Notes under the pieces: model-generated
Seen by the model: the letters and a program-made list of their open reading frames with translations, nothing else
What the model was told of the DNA's origin: nothing
The model's database searches: none
Position numbers and translations under genes: made by a program
Assembly: GCF_026210795.1 (NCBI RefSeq)
Contig: NC_089449.1
Location: forward strand, 3,162,001-3,226,000
Source of the DNA: Rhizophagus irregularis
Taxonomy: Eukaryota; Glomeromycota; Glomeromycetes; Glomerales; Glomeraceae
Length of the DNA stretch: 64,000 nucleotides
Reading direction: 5' to 3'
Shown: positions 1-9,880 of the stretch, piece by piece
Numbering within the stretch: position 1 is the stretch's first letter
How the letters are laid out: each line of letters begins with the position of its first letter

Positions 1-63
1 AAAAATAATAACACGTATTTATGTAAAGTGTAACAAACGTAATTTTGTCCACTAAAAATATTC

Positions 64-125
64 TAAATCATTTGCAGCATAACGGCTTTGTCGCTACGCT
101 ACAAATTTAGATTTAGTCGATATAA
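64..125 (+). repeat. Left copy of a ~62-bp inverted repeat
   Basis: This stretch matches the reverse complement of 7079-7140 at roughly 55 of 62 positions (hand alignment). The core GCTACGCTACAAATTTAGAT is identical in both. The copies face each other about 7 kb apart and enclose the DUF4419 gene, a small unknown gene and the eight-exon membrane gene. I see no target-site duplication outside them, so this may be either the ends of an element or two copies of a dispersed repeat. Confidence 0.6.
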
Positions 126-450
126 ACGTCTTTTTTCTAAGTTCTTATTAAAATTTTCTAAGCTAAAGAATATTATGTTATTGAACAGGCGTGCTTAATG
201 TTGGTATGATGCGGCAATCGCGACATGAATAACCGATTCATATCATGACCATTCATTGTTAAGTGTTAACAAAAACTTTTTGATAAAAATTACACACAAG
301 AGTTTTGTAGAAAAGATTGAAGTTTTTTTTAGTTATTTATAATAATTTATGTCACACCAAGAATTTAATGTATAGAAAAAAATAATTTCTTCATAGAATT
401 TACCACGTTAAATACCGACGCACGAAAAAAATATTTTTATTATAGAATTC

Positions 451-536
451 TGGTGATGTGCTCTTGGAAGATTGGAAGCACTATTTGGAAGCACCTTTGG
501 AAAGATTGGAAGCTTCCAACCATGCACATCACTGCA
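451..536. repeat. Hairpin with TTGGAAG direct repeats
   Basis: GTGATGTGC on the left pairs with GCACATCAC on the right, and TTGGAAGC pairs with GCTTCCAA, giving an imperfect stem. The loop contains further TTGGAAG copies. A 65-codon minus-strand ORF covers it but has no recognisable feature. Confidence 0.45.
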
Positions 537-1314
537 GGAATCATTTCTACGCTGATCTGATCCAAATAAGTTATTGCGGTTCATACAATACTTATCTATT
601 CTCACTTTTATACATAGAATAACAGATGGATAGAAAACTCATATTCAAAAATTTGACTCATTGTATTTATCAACATAATACCTATTAAGAAACGTCCGTC
701 AAAGATAGCACAAATAATCTTCAGAAAAAAAAATCACAAGTGGATTAAGCCTTCATCTGTTACCTAATGATCTATAAAATCTTCTAGCCAGGCAGAAGCT
801 ACGAGTGGATAAGACTAATCAGCAGATAAGAACGAGATTATAAATCTCCAAGAATCTATTCATAGAAGTATTAGAACTATCACGTAACAAAGAAAATCGA
901 TCGTCTCAAAAGGTTAAATGTTAGGGATTATTTTTTAGTCTTTTTAACGTGATTTGTTAACTCATCTCTTTTTTTCTTATTTATTTTGCTTAGTTAGAAT
1001 TAAAAATATTAATACACTGTGTATCATGGATGTTCTGCTTCGCGTGAGCCAGCGAGCTTTATTGCGTAATCAATGTTTTTTGTATATGCGATGCTAAATG
1101 TATTTGTTGCCAATAAATAGGTTTCAATTTGACGTAATGTTTACATATGGCGTTTGTAATGGCAAAAAAGGTTAGATTTTTATATCGATATGTGCAGATT
1201 TACAACGAAAATGAATATACAATAACCAAAAAAGATAGATTTTCATAGTTAAAAATCATTATTATAAAAAAAAAATTATAACTTCATTCAACTTATTCTC
1301 TTCATACAAACGAG
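537..1314. other. Intergenic, no gene seen
   Basis: AT-rich sequence upstream of the DUF4419 gene. I find no coding frame, RNA gene or clear repeat. An A/T-rich stretch just before position 1315 could hold the core promoter, but no specific element can be called. Confidence 0.5.
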
Positions 1315-2376
1315 ATGAGTACTCAAATCCTCACTAAAAAAATTAACCTTGAAAATGATCTTAAAGAACATATATCAATAAAAGATAGTATTTCTCAAAA
1401 TTTTCCCAATAGAATTGTTCATGCCATTTCGGTTGATTACGATGAAACTCCCACAAACAATCAATCCGTGTTGGAACGTACAATGACTTCTCATGGATTA
1501 GCTGCTGCAATTTATCATGCTTATAATAATCATCAACATTTGCTCTTAACACCTGATGATATTTGGTTAACTATAGCACAGGGAGTTAGTCAACATATTA
1601 ATTATAATGCAGAAAAATTTCGGTATCGTTTTGTTAAACATAAAGATAAAGAAGAGATAGCAATTTGTATTGATGGTATTTTATTTAGTAAAAATTCTCG
1701 TCTTGAAGGAGATTGGCCTGAAGCAATAAACAGATTGGTTGTAAAAACTGATGAAGCAGTAGAAAAAATTGATATTAAAACTCTTTTAGAATGTGATTTT
1801 TCTACAACAACAAAAAATTCTCTTACTGCTAGTAGAATAGTTCTTTTGGATATGCTTAAAGAGTATTTTACATATAAAGGTTATTCACGTTGTGGAATTC
1901 CTAAAGTTACTCTTGAAGGTACTTTAGAAGATTGGATAAAATTGCAAGAAAAAGTTATTCAATTACGTCAATTGGACTTAGATATGGATTTTTGGTTAGA
2001 TAGGTTGGACCCTGTTGTATGGAAATTAGTAGAAACTTATAAAGGCAACGTTGATGAAGAATTTTGGTCAAAAATAATTTCAAAAGATAGTTTTGGTTCA
2101 GGTCCTAGTTGGGTTACAGGGTGGACAACGGCCCTTTATCCATATAGAATGGATGGAGAAAAATTAGAGCGTGATACGATTAACCCAGATTATATTCCTG
2201 ATGGAAGAGTTGAAGTTCCATTTACGACTGATACTGGATTTTGTTTAAAATTAGTTTCAGGATTTTTAGGTGCGCAACAAAAATCACTTGAAGATTCTGA
2301 TGAATTAGTTGTTTCTCCAGTTATTGGTTGGTTTGTTATTGATGATGAAACCGCAAATAAAGACAAAACTAAATAA
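1315..2376 (+). CDS. DUF4419 domain protein
   Basis: Single-exon gene of 353 aa starting at ATG 1315. The central part reads as the DUF4419 family (PF14388): LLLTPDDIWLTIAQGVSQHI near residues 75-95, then DWPEAINRLV, a CDFSTTT...SRIVLLDMLKEYF block, CGIPKVTLEGTLEDW and, towards the C terminus, SGPSWVTGWTTALYPY. DUF4419 proteins are known from fungi and slime moulds and are often expanded in Glomeromycotina; their biochemical role is unknown. There is no signal peptide or membrane segment, so a cytosolic protein is likely (inference). Length and motif order look complete. The nearest neighbour is a minus-strand gene 0.85 kb downstream, so the two are convergent. Confidence 0.9.
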   Translation: MSTQILTKKINLENDLKEHISIKDSISQNFPNRIVHAISVDYDETPTNNQSVLERTMTSHGLAAAIYHAYNNHQHLLLTPDDIWLTIAQGVSQHINYNAEKFRYRFVKHKDKEEIAICIDGILFSKNSRLEGDWPEAINRLVVKTDEAVEKIDIKTLLECDFSTTTKNSLTASRIVLLDMLKEYFTYKGYSRCGIPKVTLEGTLEDWIKLQEKVIQLRQLDLDMDFWLDRLDPVVWKLVETYKGNVDEEFWSKIISKDSFGSGPSWVTGWTTALYPYRMDGEKLERDTINPDYIPDGRVEVPFTTDTGFCLKLVSGFLGAQQKSLEDSDELVVSPVIGWFVIDDETANKDKTK

Positions 2377-3230
2377 TTTAAATTGTTGTCCTGACGATGT
2401 TTCTTATTTTGAAAGATTAATAAACAATATTTATTATATTATGAAAACGTTACTCAGATACAATAGTACACAAGATAATAGAGATTCACGGCTAGACTTT
2501 ATTAAGGAAATAAAGGAACCGATCTTGACTATAAGAAAATGTTCCACGAGTTCCCAATTTTATGTAATTTTTGTAATTTTACTGTCGAAAGGGAAAGCCA
2601 ATTAAAGGCGTGTTTATTACGTTAGTATGATTAAGACATTTTAAATCATCGTGCAACAATTTATTTTAGGTGCAGTATTTTAGAAATCATAGAAATAGGA
2701 AACTAAAATAAAATTGCGTGAAAATGCATTATACACATGTAATAAAAAGTATCTATGAAATCCAAAAACTTTTGAAAAATTTAATTTATGCCATTCATGT
2801 TAGACGAAAAATAATAATTGATGATTTTCAGCAATAACCTACCTTTTTAAGCAAAATAATGGATAATGAGTACAGAAACGAACTGATTATAAGATTACCT
2901 TTCAAAGACTTTCTTTTCATAGTATGTGCCACAACGCCACCACAAAAGCGTAACCTGCAGATTGGGCGAAAATGCGCATTATTTTTCAATGAAATAAACA
3001 TTTTAAGTTTTTAAACTTTTTTTTTATAAAAAAAAAAAGGTTGTGGCACATTTTTGAAGATCATTTCAAAATATTTCAAATAATGGATTTATTAATTTAT
3101 TACATGTGAAAACTTATGCTAGAAAACATACAATATGTGAGACCAAAAATCCATACAGAAAAAACGTTTATTATACAACATTATACAACAATAATAGTAC
3201 ATGAATCCAATAAGGTAATATTAATTTAAT
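2377..3230. other. Convergent intergenic with a 12-bp inverted repeat
   Basis: No gene seen. ATGTGCCACAAC at about 2925-2936 is mirrored by GTTGTGGCACAT at about 3041-3052, with a T-run/A-run hairpin just inside the right arm. It may be a small decayed fold-back element. Confidence 0.4.
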
Positions 3231-3758
3231 TTAATAAAGAAGTGGCTTAAGATATTGTGTTAAATAAAATTTGAGATTTTCTTTTTGATTAAATGTAAAA
3301 AGTAAACGTTCATGCTCAAAATTCTGATAAATTTCAATGCCATAGATAACTCTATTTAAGATTAAAGAAGGTATTACTATTTCACAAAAAATCTGGTAAA
3401 TTTTACCATTACTTTGTTGATTATAGAAAAAAATATATTCGTATTGATTTGAGTTAATATTACCATCAGAGAATTCATTTAATAATTGAATAACTTTGTT
3501 AAGTGAAATTTCTTTACAACAAATATGATAGTTGCAATGATCATTTGGTGGTTGATAATAAAAGTAATAAAGATTTTGTTGATCTACGATAAAATTATTT
3601 TGACCGAATGTTAGTTGATGTTCGATTGTTACATTCTGAGCGGGAGCCATACAAGGAAGATTCACGTACGAAGCTTGTTCAGGAATCGATTGAAACGTGT
3701 AGTTATTAAAATTTGGTTGAGGATCTGAAAATTGATCTTTTAAATTATTTTGTTCCAT
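3231..3758 (-). CDS. Small protein of unknown family, paralogue of 9329-9880
   Basis: 175 aa from ATG at 3758; an upstream in-frame TTG at 3779 is not a credible fungal start. The first ~65 residues are N/Q/P-rich and low-complexity. The last ~115 residues form a conserved block shared with the plus-strand gene at 9329: PPND-CNYHI-C, QLLN..SDGNINSNQ, SNG-IYQI-CEIV, YGIEI-Q-F, NLK-YL-Q and a C-terminal LLY. I do not recognise the family and infer no function. There is no signal peptide or membrane segment. The two copies diverge from each other with the membrane/coiled-coil gene between them, which suggests an inverted local duplication. The protein differs from its relative at many sites but keeps an open frame, so both copies appear to be under constraint. 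Confidence 0.7.
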   Translation of the reverse strand: MEQNNLKDQFSDPQPNFNNYTFQSIPEQASYVNLPCMAPAQNVTIEHQLTFGQNNFIVDQQNLYYFYYQPPNDHCNYHICCKEISLNKVIQLLNEFSDGNINSNQYEYIFFYNQQSNGKIYQIFCEIVIPSLILNRVIYGIEIYQNFEHERLLFTFNQKENLKFYLTQYLKPLLY

Positions 3759-5354
3759 GATCAAACTGAAATCTTGCAATGATATATTATTTTAATTTTT
3801 TTTTTGGTTGAAAAAATAACTTCGCGTACATATATATATATATATATATAAGCCTTATACATATAAACCTTGATGATTATATAATCAATTACAATCAATT
3901 ACGTACGTAGCTTCGAAAAGAAAAAAAGGCGTAAGAAATACGCAATAATTTTCTTTGATCATTTAACAGAACCCATTTATGATACTTTTCACGAAAAATT
4001 TCACACAAAGCTCACAGGTTGTAAACCAGGTTTATTTTATTTATCATATATTACTTTAACTGGTTAATTACTAAGAAATGTTCATAAGGCGTATAATCAT
4101 TCATGATTAGCAGAGTGGGTACGGCAATTGGAATCCGGGTAAGGTTATTTTATAATTAATTTCTAAAAAAATGAAGGTTTTAGATTATTATTTTGTACGA
4201 CCAACATATATTTTATTTTTCGTGTAAAATAGAACAATTATGGAGGAGCATACTTTTGACAATCTTAGATCTTAATCGAATCCTCAATTGCTTCGATATG
4301 AACGATCCTCAATCCCTACGAAAGATGTTCATTATTTCACTCGGTACGATTTAGTATTTGGGTCACGTTCTTTTCCGGAAAAATTATAGGGAATTATATA
4401 ACGAGCCTTCAAATCCATATTAAGAACCAAATCCGAACTCACGTGTAGTAAAACCTGTTATTCTGGAAAAGTTAAATGATATGCTTATTTGTTATGTTTA
4501 AATATTACGTATTCATATATATAATTTCGGTACAAAATTTGTGAAAATCATTATTAATAATTTTTTACTTATCTCTTTTATCCATGTTTAACTCATTACA
4601 TGATATTTGCCCCAAAATTCAATTCAAATAATGCCAATAATAATTTTCTCTTTTAAATAATTTCCCCATAAGATATTTTTACGTTTACGCCATCCATAAT
4701 TGTTACCAAATTTACCAAGTTTCTACTTAGAATTCGGAGTATGACACACAGAGTTTATGTTACACAACAATTCAAATAAAAAGGCTTGCACGTTTTTACA
4801 TTTGTGTGATGTTGTTATACATGTTATACATGTTATACATTGTACATTGTTTATCAAGCACCGTGCAGTACTCGGGAAAATTCGCATAAATACTATGTCC
4901 GAAAAAAAAAAAACTTGAAACTTGATACTAAAGGGGTAAATCATTTGGGTAATTTACTATTTGTTTTATTTTTAACTTTTGACTGTTTTAGCAACTTATT
5001 TGTAAAATAAAAATTGTTTAATGAAAATCCCTTTTTTTTTTGAACCTCTAAAATTGGAAAATTTTCTTTTGGAATTAGCTATTTTAATATTTTGATTAGA
5101 GTTATTATGCGATAAGTTATGGTTTTTTTTTTTTTACAATCAGAATTTGCTTTTCATTTGGACTAATACATGCATATTATTCAAGGTTATTTTTAGTAAA
5201 TTATATATATGATCTACGTAAGAAGGAATTTCTATGCATGTATCATTCTAAGAATGATATTTTAGGATGTGATTATAATTTTGAGATAAATAAGAGTGAA
5301 ATTTTGATTAATTAATAATTATCCATTTCATCAACTCAGATTATAATAATAATA
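3759..5354. other. Intergenic, (TA)n tract, no gene seen
   Basis: Contains a short TA microsatellite near 3828-3850 and AT-rich filler. A 73-codon minus-strand ORF at 4723-4944 lacks any recognisable feature and crosses a short ATGTTATAC repeat, so I do not call it. Confidence 0.5.
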
Positions 5355-7034
5355 ATGGATAATGTAACTACTTCCACCGTTTTTGACGTCTTTTTTAATG
5401 GAGTGATCCCAATTATTTATGCTATAACATATCAACTAACCAGTCAAAAAGCAAAATGTCTAGTTGAAGATTTTACCTCATTTGGTCTAATTCCGCTCGT
5501 ACCAGTGTTATACGCAATTAGTCAAAATGAACAGACAGGAAGTTTGATATTTGTGGGTTTATATGTGTTTAATATTATTTTATTCTTAATATTTAGAATA
5601 ATTCTTCATAATTATAAGGGACATTTTAAATGTAATGAAACAAAACATATTATATTAACCATAATTTTCATTATCTACTTTGGAATTTATTATTATGTTC
5701 CTCTTCTTTCTGTGGAAAATATTGGTGAAATGATATATAATTTTAGTTATATCACATCTAATGCAACGTTTATTTTATTTTGGCCTATTGTTCTTTTGGT
5801 TTTATTAGAATCAATGGCTATTTTTCCTAATGAAAATATATCATTAATTAGTATTATTATATACATAATTTGGAATTTAAATTTTTATATATCAAGTTTC
5901 ATATATTTGATTTTAATTCCATCAAATAGTATTTTGATCAAAGTTGTATATAGCATTTTATTGATAGCAGGAATACATACTATATATTTGGTATCTGAAA
6001 TGAATATGGAAATGAAAGGTTTAGTAAGAATCATTCTTTTCGCGTTACCAAATGATGAATTAAAACTAGAAATTAAGCTCAATAAAATTATTGAGTATGA
6101 AATAAAACCTAGCTTGGAATCATTGTCAGGTAAGATGACCTTTTTTTTTCGTATGATATATTGAAATTTATTACTAATCTAATCACAAAATTTTCTAACC
6201 TTTTTTTTTTTCGTGTGATATACATATAGAACTCTTGAAATTACAAGGATGTAAGTATTAAATCTCTTTTTCGTATTACTACAAATTTTACAAATTTCTA
6301 GATTGATTAACTTTTTATTATTCATTTTTTTAGCTAAGCCAATGCAAATGGCTATATTTAAATATACTCTGGAAAAAATAGAACCTGAATTGAATTTATT
6401 GTCAGGTAAATAAAAAAATAAAAAATTTTTGCTTTTTTTGATTTTCAATTATTTAAATTTCGCCATCTTTTTTTTTCATGATGCAGAACTCTTGGAATTA
6501 CAAGGAAATGTAGAAAATGGGCTGAGTAAAGGTAGATAATCATTATTTTGCATATTATTCCTGAATTCTTTTAATCTCATTATCTTTCTAATATAGATAT
6601 AGAAAAACAAATGAAAAAATTAGAAGAAATGGTCGAGAAAATGAAAGAAGGTGAGTGATATAAATATATTATTTATTATAATTTTAATTCCTTATCAAAT
6701 AACGTATTATTTATATACTTTCTATGATGCAGGTCAAGTAGAATCAATATTACAACGTGAGTAATCTCTGCTTTTCGTAATTAATTTTTTTTTTTACGAT
6801 AGTCGCTTAATGAGTTTTTTTTTCGCTATCGTAGGATTTGGATCACTTGACACGGTTATAAAACGATGGAAAAATATAACAGTAAGTAAAATCATGTGAT
6901 TTATATTTACATTTATTTTTTTTTAATTCTATTCATATAACATAATCTTTATATTTGATTAGACAAATTCGGAAGAAAAATATGTTGTTACCGTGATTGA
7001 TAAAGCAGAAACATTAGAAAGGAGGATCGATTGA
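5355..7034 (+). CDS. Multi-pass membrane protein with exon-duplicated coiled-coil tail
   Basis: I model eight exons: 5355-6129, 6230-6250, 6334-6405, 6487-6531, 6597-6650, 6733-6756, 6835-6881 and 6963-7034, giving 369 aa. Every junction is GT-AG and the frame stays open to TGA at 7034. Exon 1 encodes about seven hydrophobic spans (roughly residues 9-30, 38-57, 62-84, 97-113, 127-150, 158-185, 190-208), followed by a charged helix. The six introns from exon 1 to exon 7 are all phase 1, so exons 2-6 (21, 72, 45, 54 and 24 nt) can each be skipped without a frameshift. Exons 2 and 4 encode near-identical ELLKLQG/ELLELQG, and exons 1 and 3 both end in ...L-SG, pointing to tandem duplication of an exon pair. 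Later exons encode E/K-rich coiled coil. No known family is recognised; a plasma- or endomembrane receptor-like protein is only inference. Confidence 0.7.
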
Positions 7035-7078
7035 TGGTTCCCCTCAAAGGATATATCATTCAAATACATTCCTTTTAT

Positions 7079-7140
7079 TACATCGATTAAATCTAAATTT
7101 GTAGCGTAGCAATAAAGTCGTTTTGCTGCAAACGATTTAA
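7079..7140 (-). repeat. Right copy of the ~62-bp inverted repeat
   Basis: Reverse complement of 64-125 with about seven mismatches. It starts only ~45 bp after the stop codon of the eight-exon gene and may lie in its 3' UTR. The shared core reads ATCTAAATTTGTAGCGTAGC on the plus strand. Confidence 0.6.
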
Positions 7141-9328
7141 TTTTTTATGATTTCTATGTCGATTAAATCAGAGAATAAATGTAAATAAAATGTGACAAAA
7201 AACAAAATATTTAAAAAAAGACTCAATTGTGAAAATTTATTTATTTGATTCTAATATTGGAAGTAATATTATTTAATACATATATATATATAAATTTTTG
7301 TGATATTTTTATTTTGTTAGCAAATATTTTTTTTAAAAAAAAAAGAAATTCATGCTTGTAAAAAATAAATAATATAATGATTTAAAATTGAAAATTACTT
7401 AATTTATTATAATCTATATCAATTCTAGATGTTTATTTTTCTTAACCTCCGAATTTTTTATGAACTTTTAACCATCGCAATCTTGATCAATCAGGGTGCA
7501 ATTACCGATATATATCTGATTGCTACTACGATTCACAATAACAAATTTTATTAAATTGAATATAAAAATTGATATATTATTTAACTTGAATACTACCCTA
7601 TAACTTTCAGCTATATATTTATAGCAACTTAAAAGAGAAATGTCTGATCTCATAAATTATAATCTGTCAAATTATTTGAATTATTAAAATTCTACAATTG
7701 CATAAATGCACAATTAATAAAGACGTTTTTACCATCAAATTGGCGGTCATCCTTAAAGCTAATTTATATTAGTACTATTAGTACTACTTCGACTCATGAT
7801 ACGAGCGACGGTCGAAATCAGACAAACGATTCAATCTAATATGTAGTCTTGGTAAAACAGTTTCGTGTTCGATATTGCCACATAGATGGCACTTTCATTT
7901 ATGATAATACCGCATTGAAGATGTGAATTATTGTCTAAACATTAATTATCTATTTTAAATGTAAGTAATACCAGCCGCGGTGTAAGCAACGATGACGTCA
8001 CATTAGACACGTAAGTTAATCACGTGATGAGAGCACAATCGATGCAAAGTATTATTTAAACTTCATGTTATCATACTCGCGTGATTTTAAATCAAACATT
8101 ACGTAGAATGATAGTTTCTGGCGTGTTCCTAATATATTCATTCATATAAAGTGAGTTCGAAGTAAATAAAATACCAAAAATAATCAATGAACAAAGAAAT
8201 TCAATTTTAAAAATTCGTCAATTAAGTTATAAAAGTCGAACTTAGCCTCATCTAATGTTTCGAATATAAGTTATTTTCAGGATAATGATTATTCTATTTT
8301 TAAAATATTAGAAAAATGATGGATAATATAATCTATAACACGTTTATTAGATAATGAATCGTTCTTGTAGTTATTGTTTGAAATCATTGACACCCACATA
8401 TTTCAAGTTTCATAAATTTTTTTTTTTTTTAAAACAAAGACCTGAAACCTTTATTATATGATCGTCATATCCATTATAATGACCTATATTCTGGTAAAAA
8501 AAACAAAAAAGCGGCTCACATGTGCTAAATAATAGGTATTGATATCATGATCTTCATAATGCATTTTTACCACAAAGAAATTCACCACATGATCATTGTA
8601 TTATGAATTATTAGGAAAATTAAATATTACGCTTAAAATATTTGCATTGTGTATAAAATCTTCCGATAATCACCTTTTAAGGTAAAAATAAAATAACAAA
8701 ACTATAACCCACGTTTATAACGTGAGTTTAATAAACTTAGTTTGCGCGTGGAATAAAAATGCACGCAGCAAAATTAATTAATTGTATTTATTTATACTCG
8801 TATATTAAAAAATATAAAGTATAAATAAAGTATAAATAAAGTATATTTATATAAAAAATTATACATTATTAGTTAGTTTTATCTTTTATTTTTAATTTCT
8901 AAACTTTATTATCATCACCTGTTTGATGCACATATAACTTTAAAGGATCTTAAATAGTATAATGAAAAAAGCCAAAAAGAAAATTTTATGAAATGAAAAA
9001 AAAGGTTAAATTAATTTTATAGAACCCAAATTAATATAAAAGCACTTAGATTCTGAACGCTTTTTTTTCTAACTTTTTTTTTTAAAAAAAAGCAAATATT
9101 TAGTGGATTTCCCTTTTTTTCAAAAAAAAAAACAATAATTCCCGTATATTTTCGTTACTTTGTTGCTCCCCTCTTTCTTTGATATAGATTCTTATTGGTC
9201 GCGTATTAATTAAACGTGAATTATAGAATTTAAAAATAAATTACTCGTTTACCAGACAAATTTCCTCTATTTCCTCTATTTACAAACGAAAAAAAAAAAT
9301 AACAATTTTATTTTGGCGCTTCTTAAAA
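7141..9328. other. Intergenic, no gene seen
   Basis: AT-rich. It contains a perfect TGACGTCA palindrome at about 7993-8000 and a CACGTG shortly after, but both lie over 1.3 kb from the next start codon, so no regulatory role is claimed. An A/T-rich repeat of AAGTATAAAT type lies near 8815-8845. Confidence 0.45.
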
Positions 9329-9880
9329 ATGAATCAAAATTTTCAATTTCCAAATTCCGGAAATTTTCCTCAACCTATTTATAATAATTTCATACCTCAA
9401 TCGAGTTTTGGACAAGCCTCAAATACTTCGCATATGAATAATAATTATTTGACTTCAAATCAGAATGTAATCCAACATCAACAGCCATTTCAACAAAACA
9501 ATTTTATCAATCAACAAATGCCAGTTCAATCCGAAACGTTTATGTTTTTTTGTAAACCGCCTAATGACCCTTGCAATTATCATATTACATGCATAGGAAT
9601 TCCATTTGATACACTTACAATTACTCAATTATTAAATGATTCTTCTGATGGTAACATTAATTCTAATCAAAATGAATATACTTTTTACTATCAACAAAAA
9701 AGTAATGGTCAAATTTATCAAATTATTTGTGAGATAGTCACTCCTTTTGGTTTAAATAAGACTGTTTATGGTATTGAGATTGCCCAGAGTTTTGGACAAG
9801 ACCAATCATCATTCACACTTGATCAAAAGCAGAATCTTAAATTGTATTTAATCCAATGCCTCAGTAATTTATTATATTAA
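9329..9880 (+). CDS. Small protein of unknown family, paralogue of 3231-3758
   Basis: 183 aa from ATG 9329, single exon. The first ~68 residues are N/Q/P-rich (NQNFQFPNSGNFPQP, repeated QQ and NN), which resembles a disordered or prion-like segment. The remaining ~115 residues carry the block shared with the minus-strand gene at 3231-3758, including CNYHITC, SDGNINSNQ, SNGQIYQIICEIV and a terminal LLY. No signal peptide or membrane span is seen. I cannot assign a family or a function. The long open frame and conservation against the diverged paralogue argue that it is real. Confidence 0.75.
   Translation: MNQNFQFPNSGNFPQPIYNNFIPQSSFGQASNTSHMNNNYLTSNQNVIQHQQPFQQNNFINQQMPVQSETFMFFCKPPNDPCNYHITCIGIPFDTLTITQLLNDSSDGNINSNQNEYTFYYQQKSNGQIYQIICEIVTPFGLNKTVYGIEIAQSFGQDQSSFTLDQKQNLKLYLIQCLSNLLY

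Noticed and set aside
2309-2605. 98-codon ORF at the end of the DUF4419 gene
   Set aside because: Overlaps the DUF4419 C terminus out of frame and continues into non-coding sequence without motif.
3826-3850. (TA)n microsatellite as a special element
   Set aside because: Ordinary in AT-rich fungal DNA; similar tracts at 14.86, 27.1, 46.45 and 63.95 kb.
4105-4140. A-box-like TAGCAGAGTGGGTACGG
   Set aside because: No B box or cloverleaf follows.
7993-8025. TGACGTCA and CACGTG palindromes as promoter sites
   Set aside because: Far from any start codon; single occurrences are expected by chance in this length.
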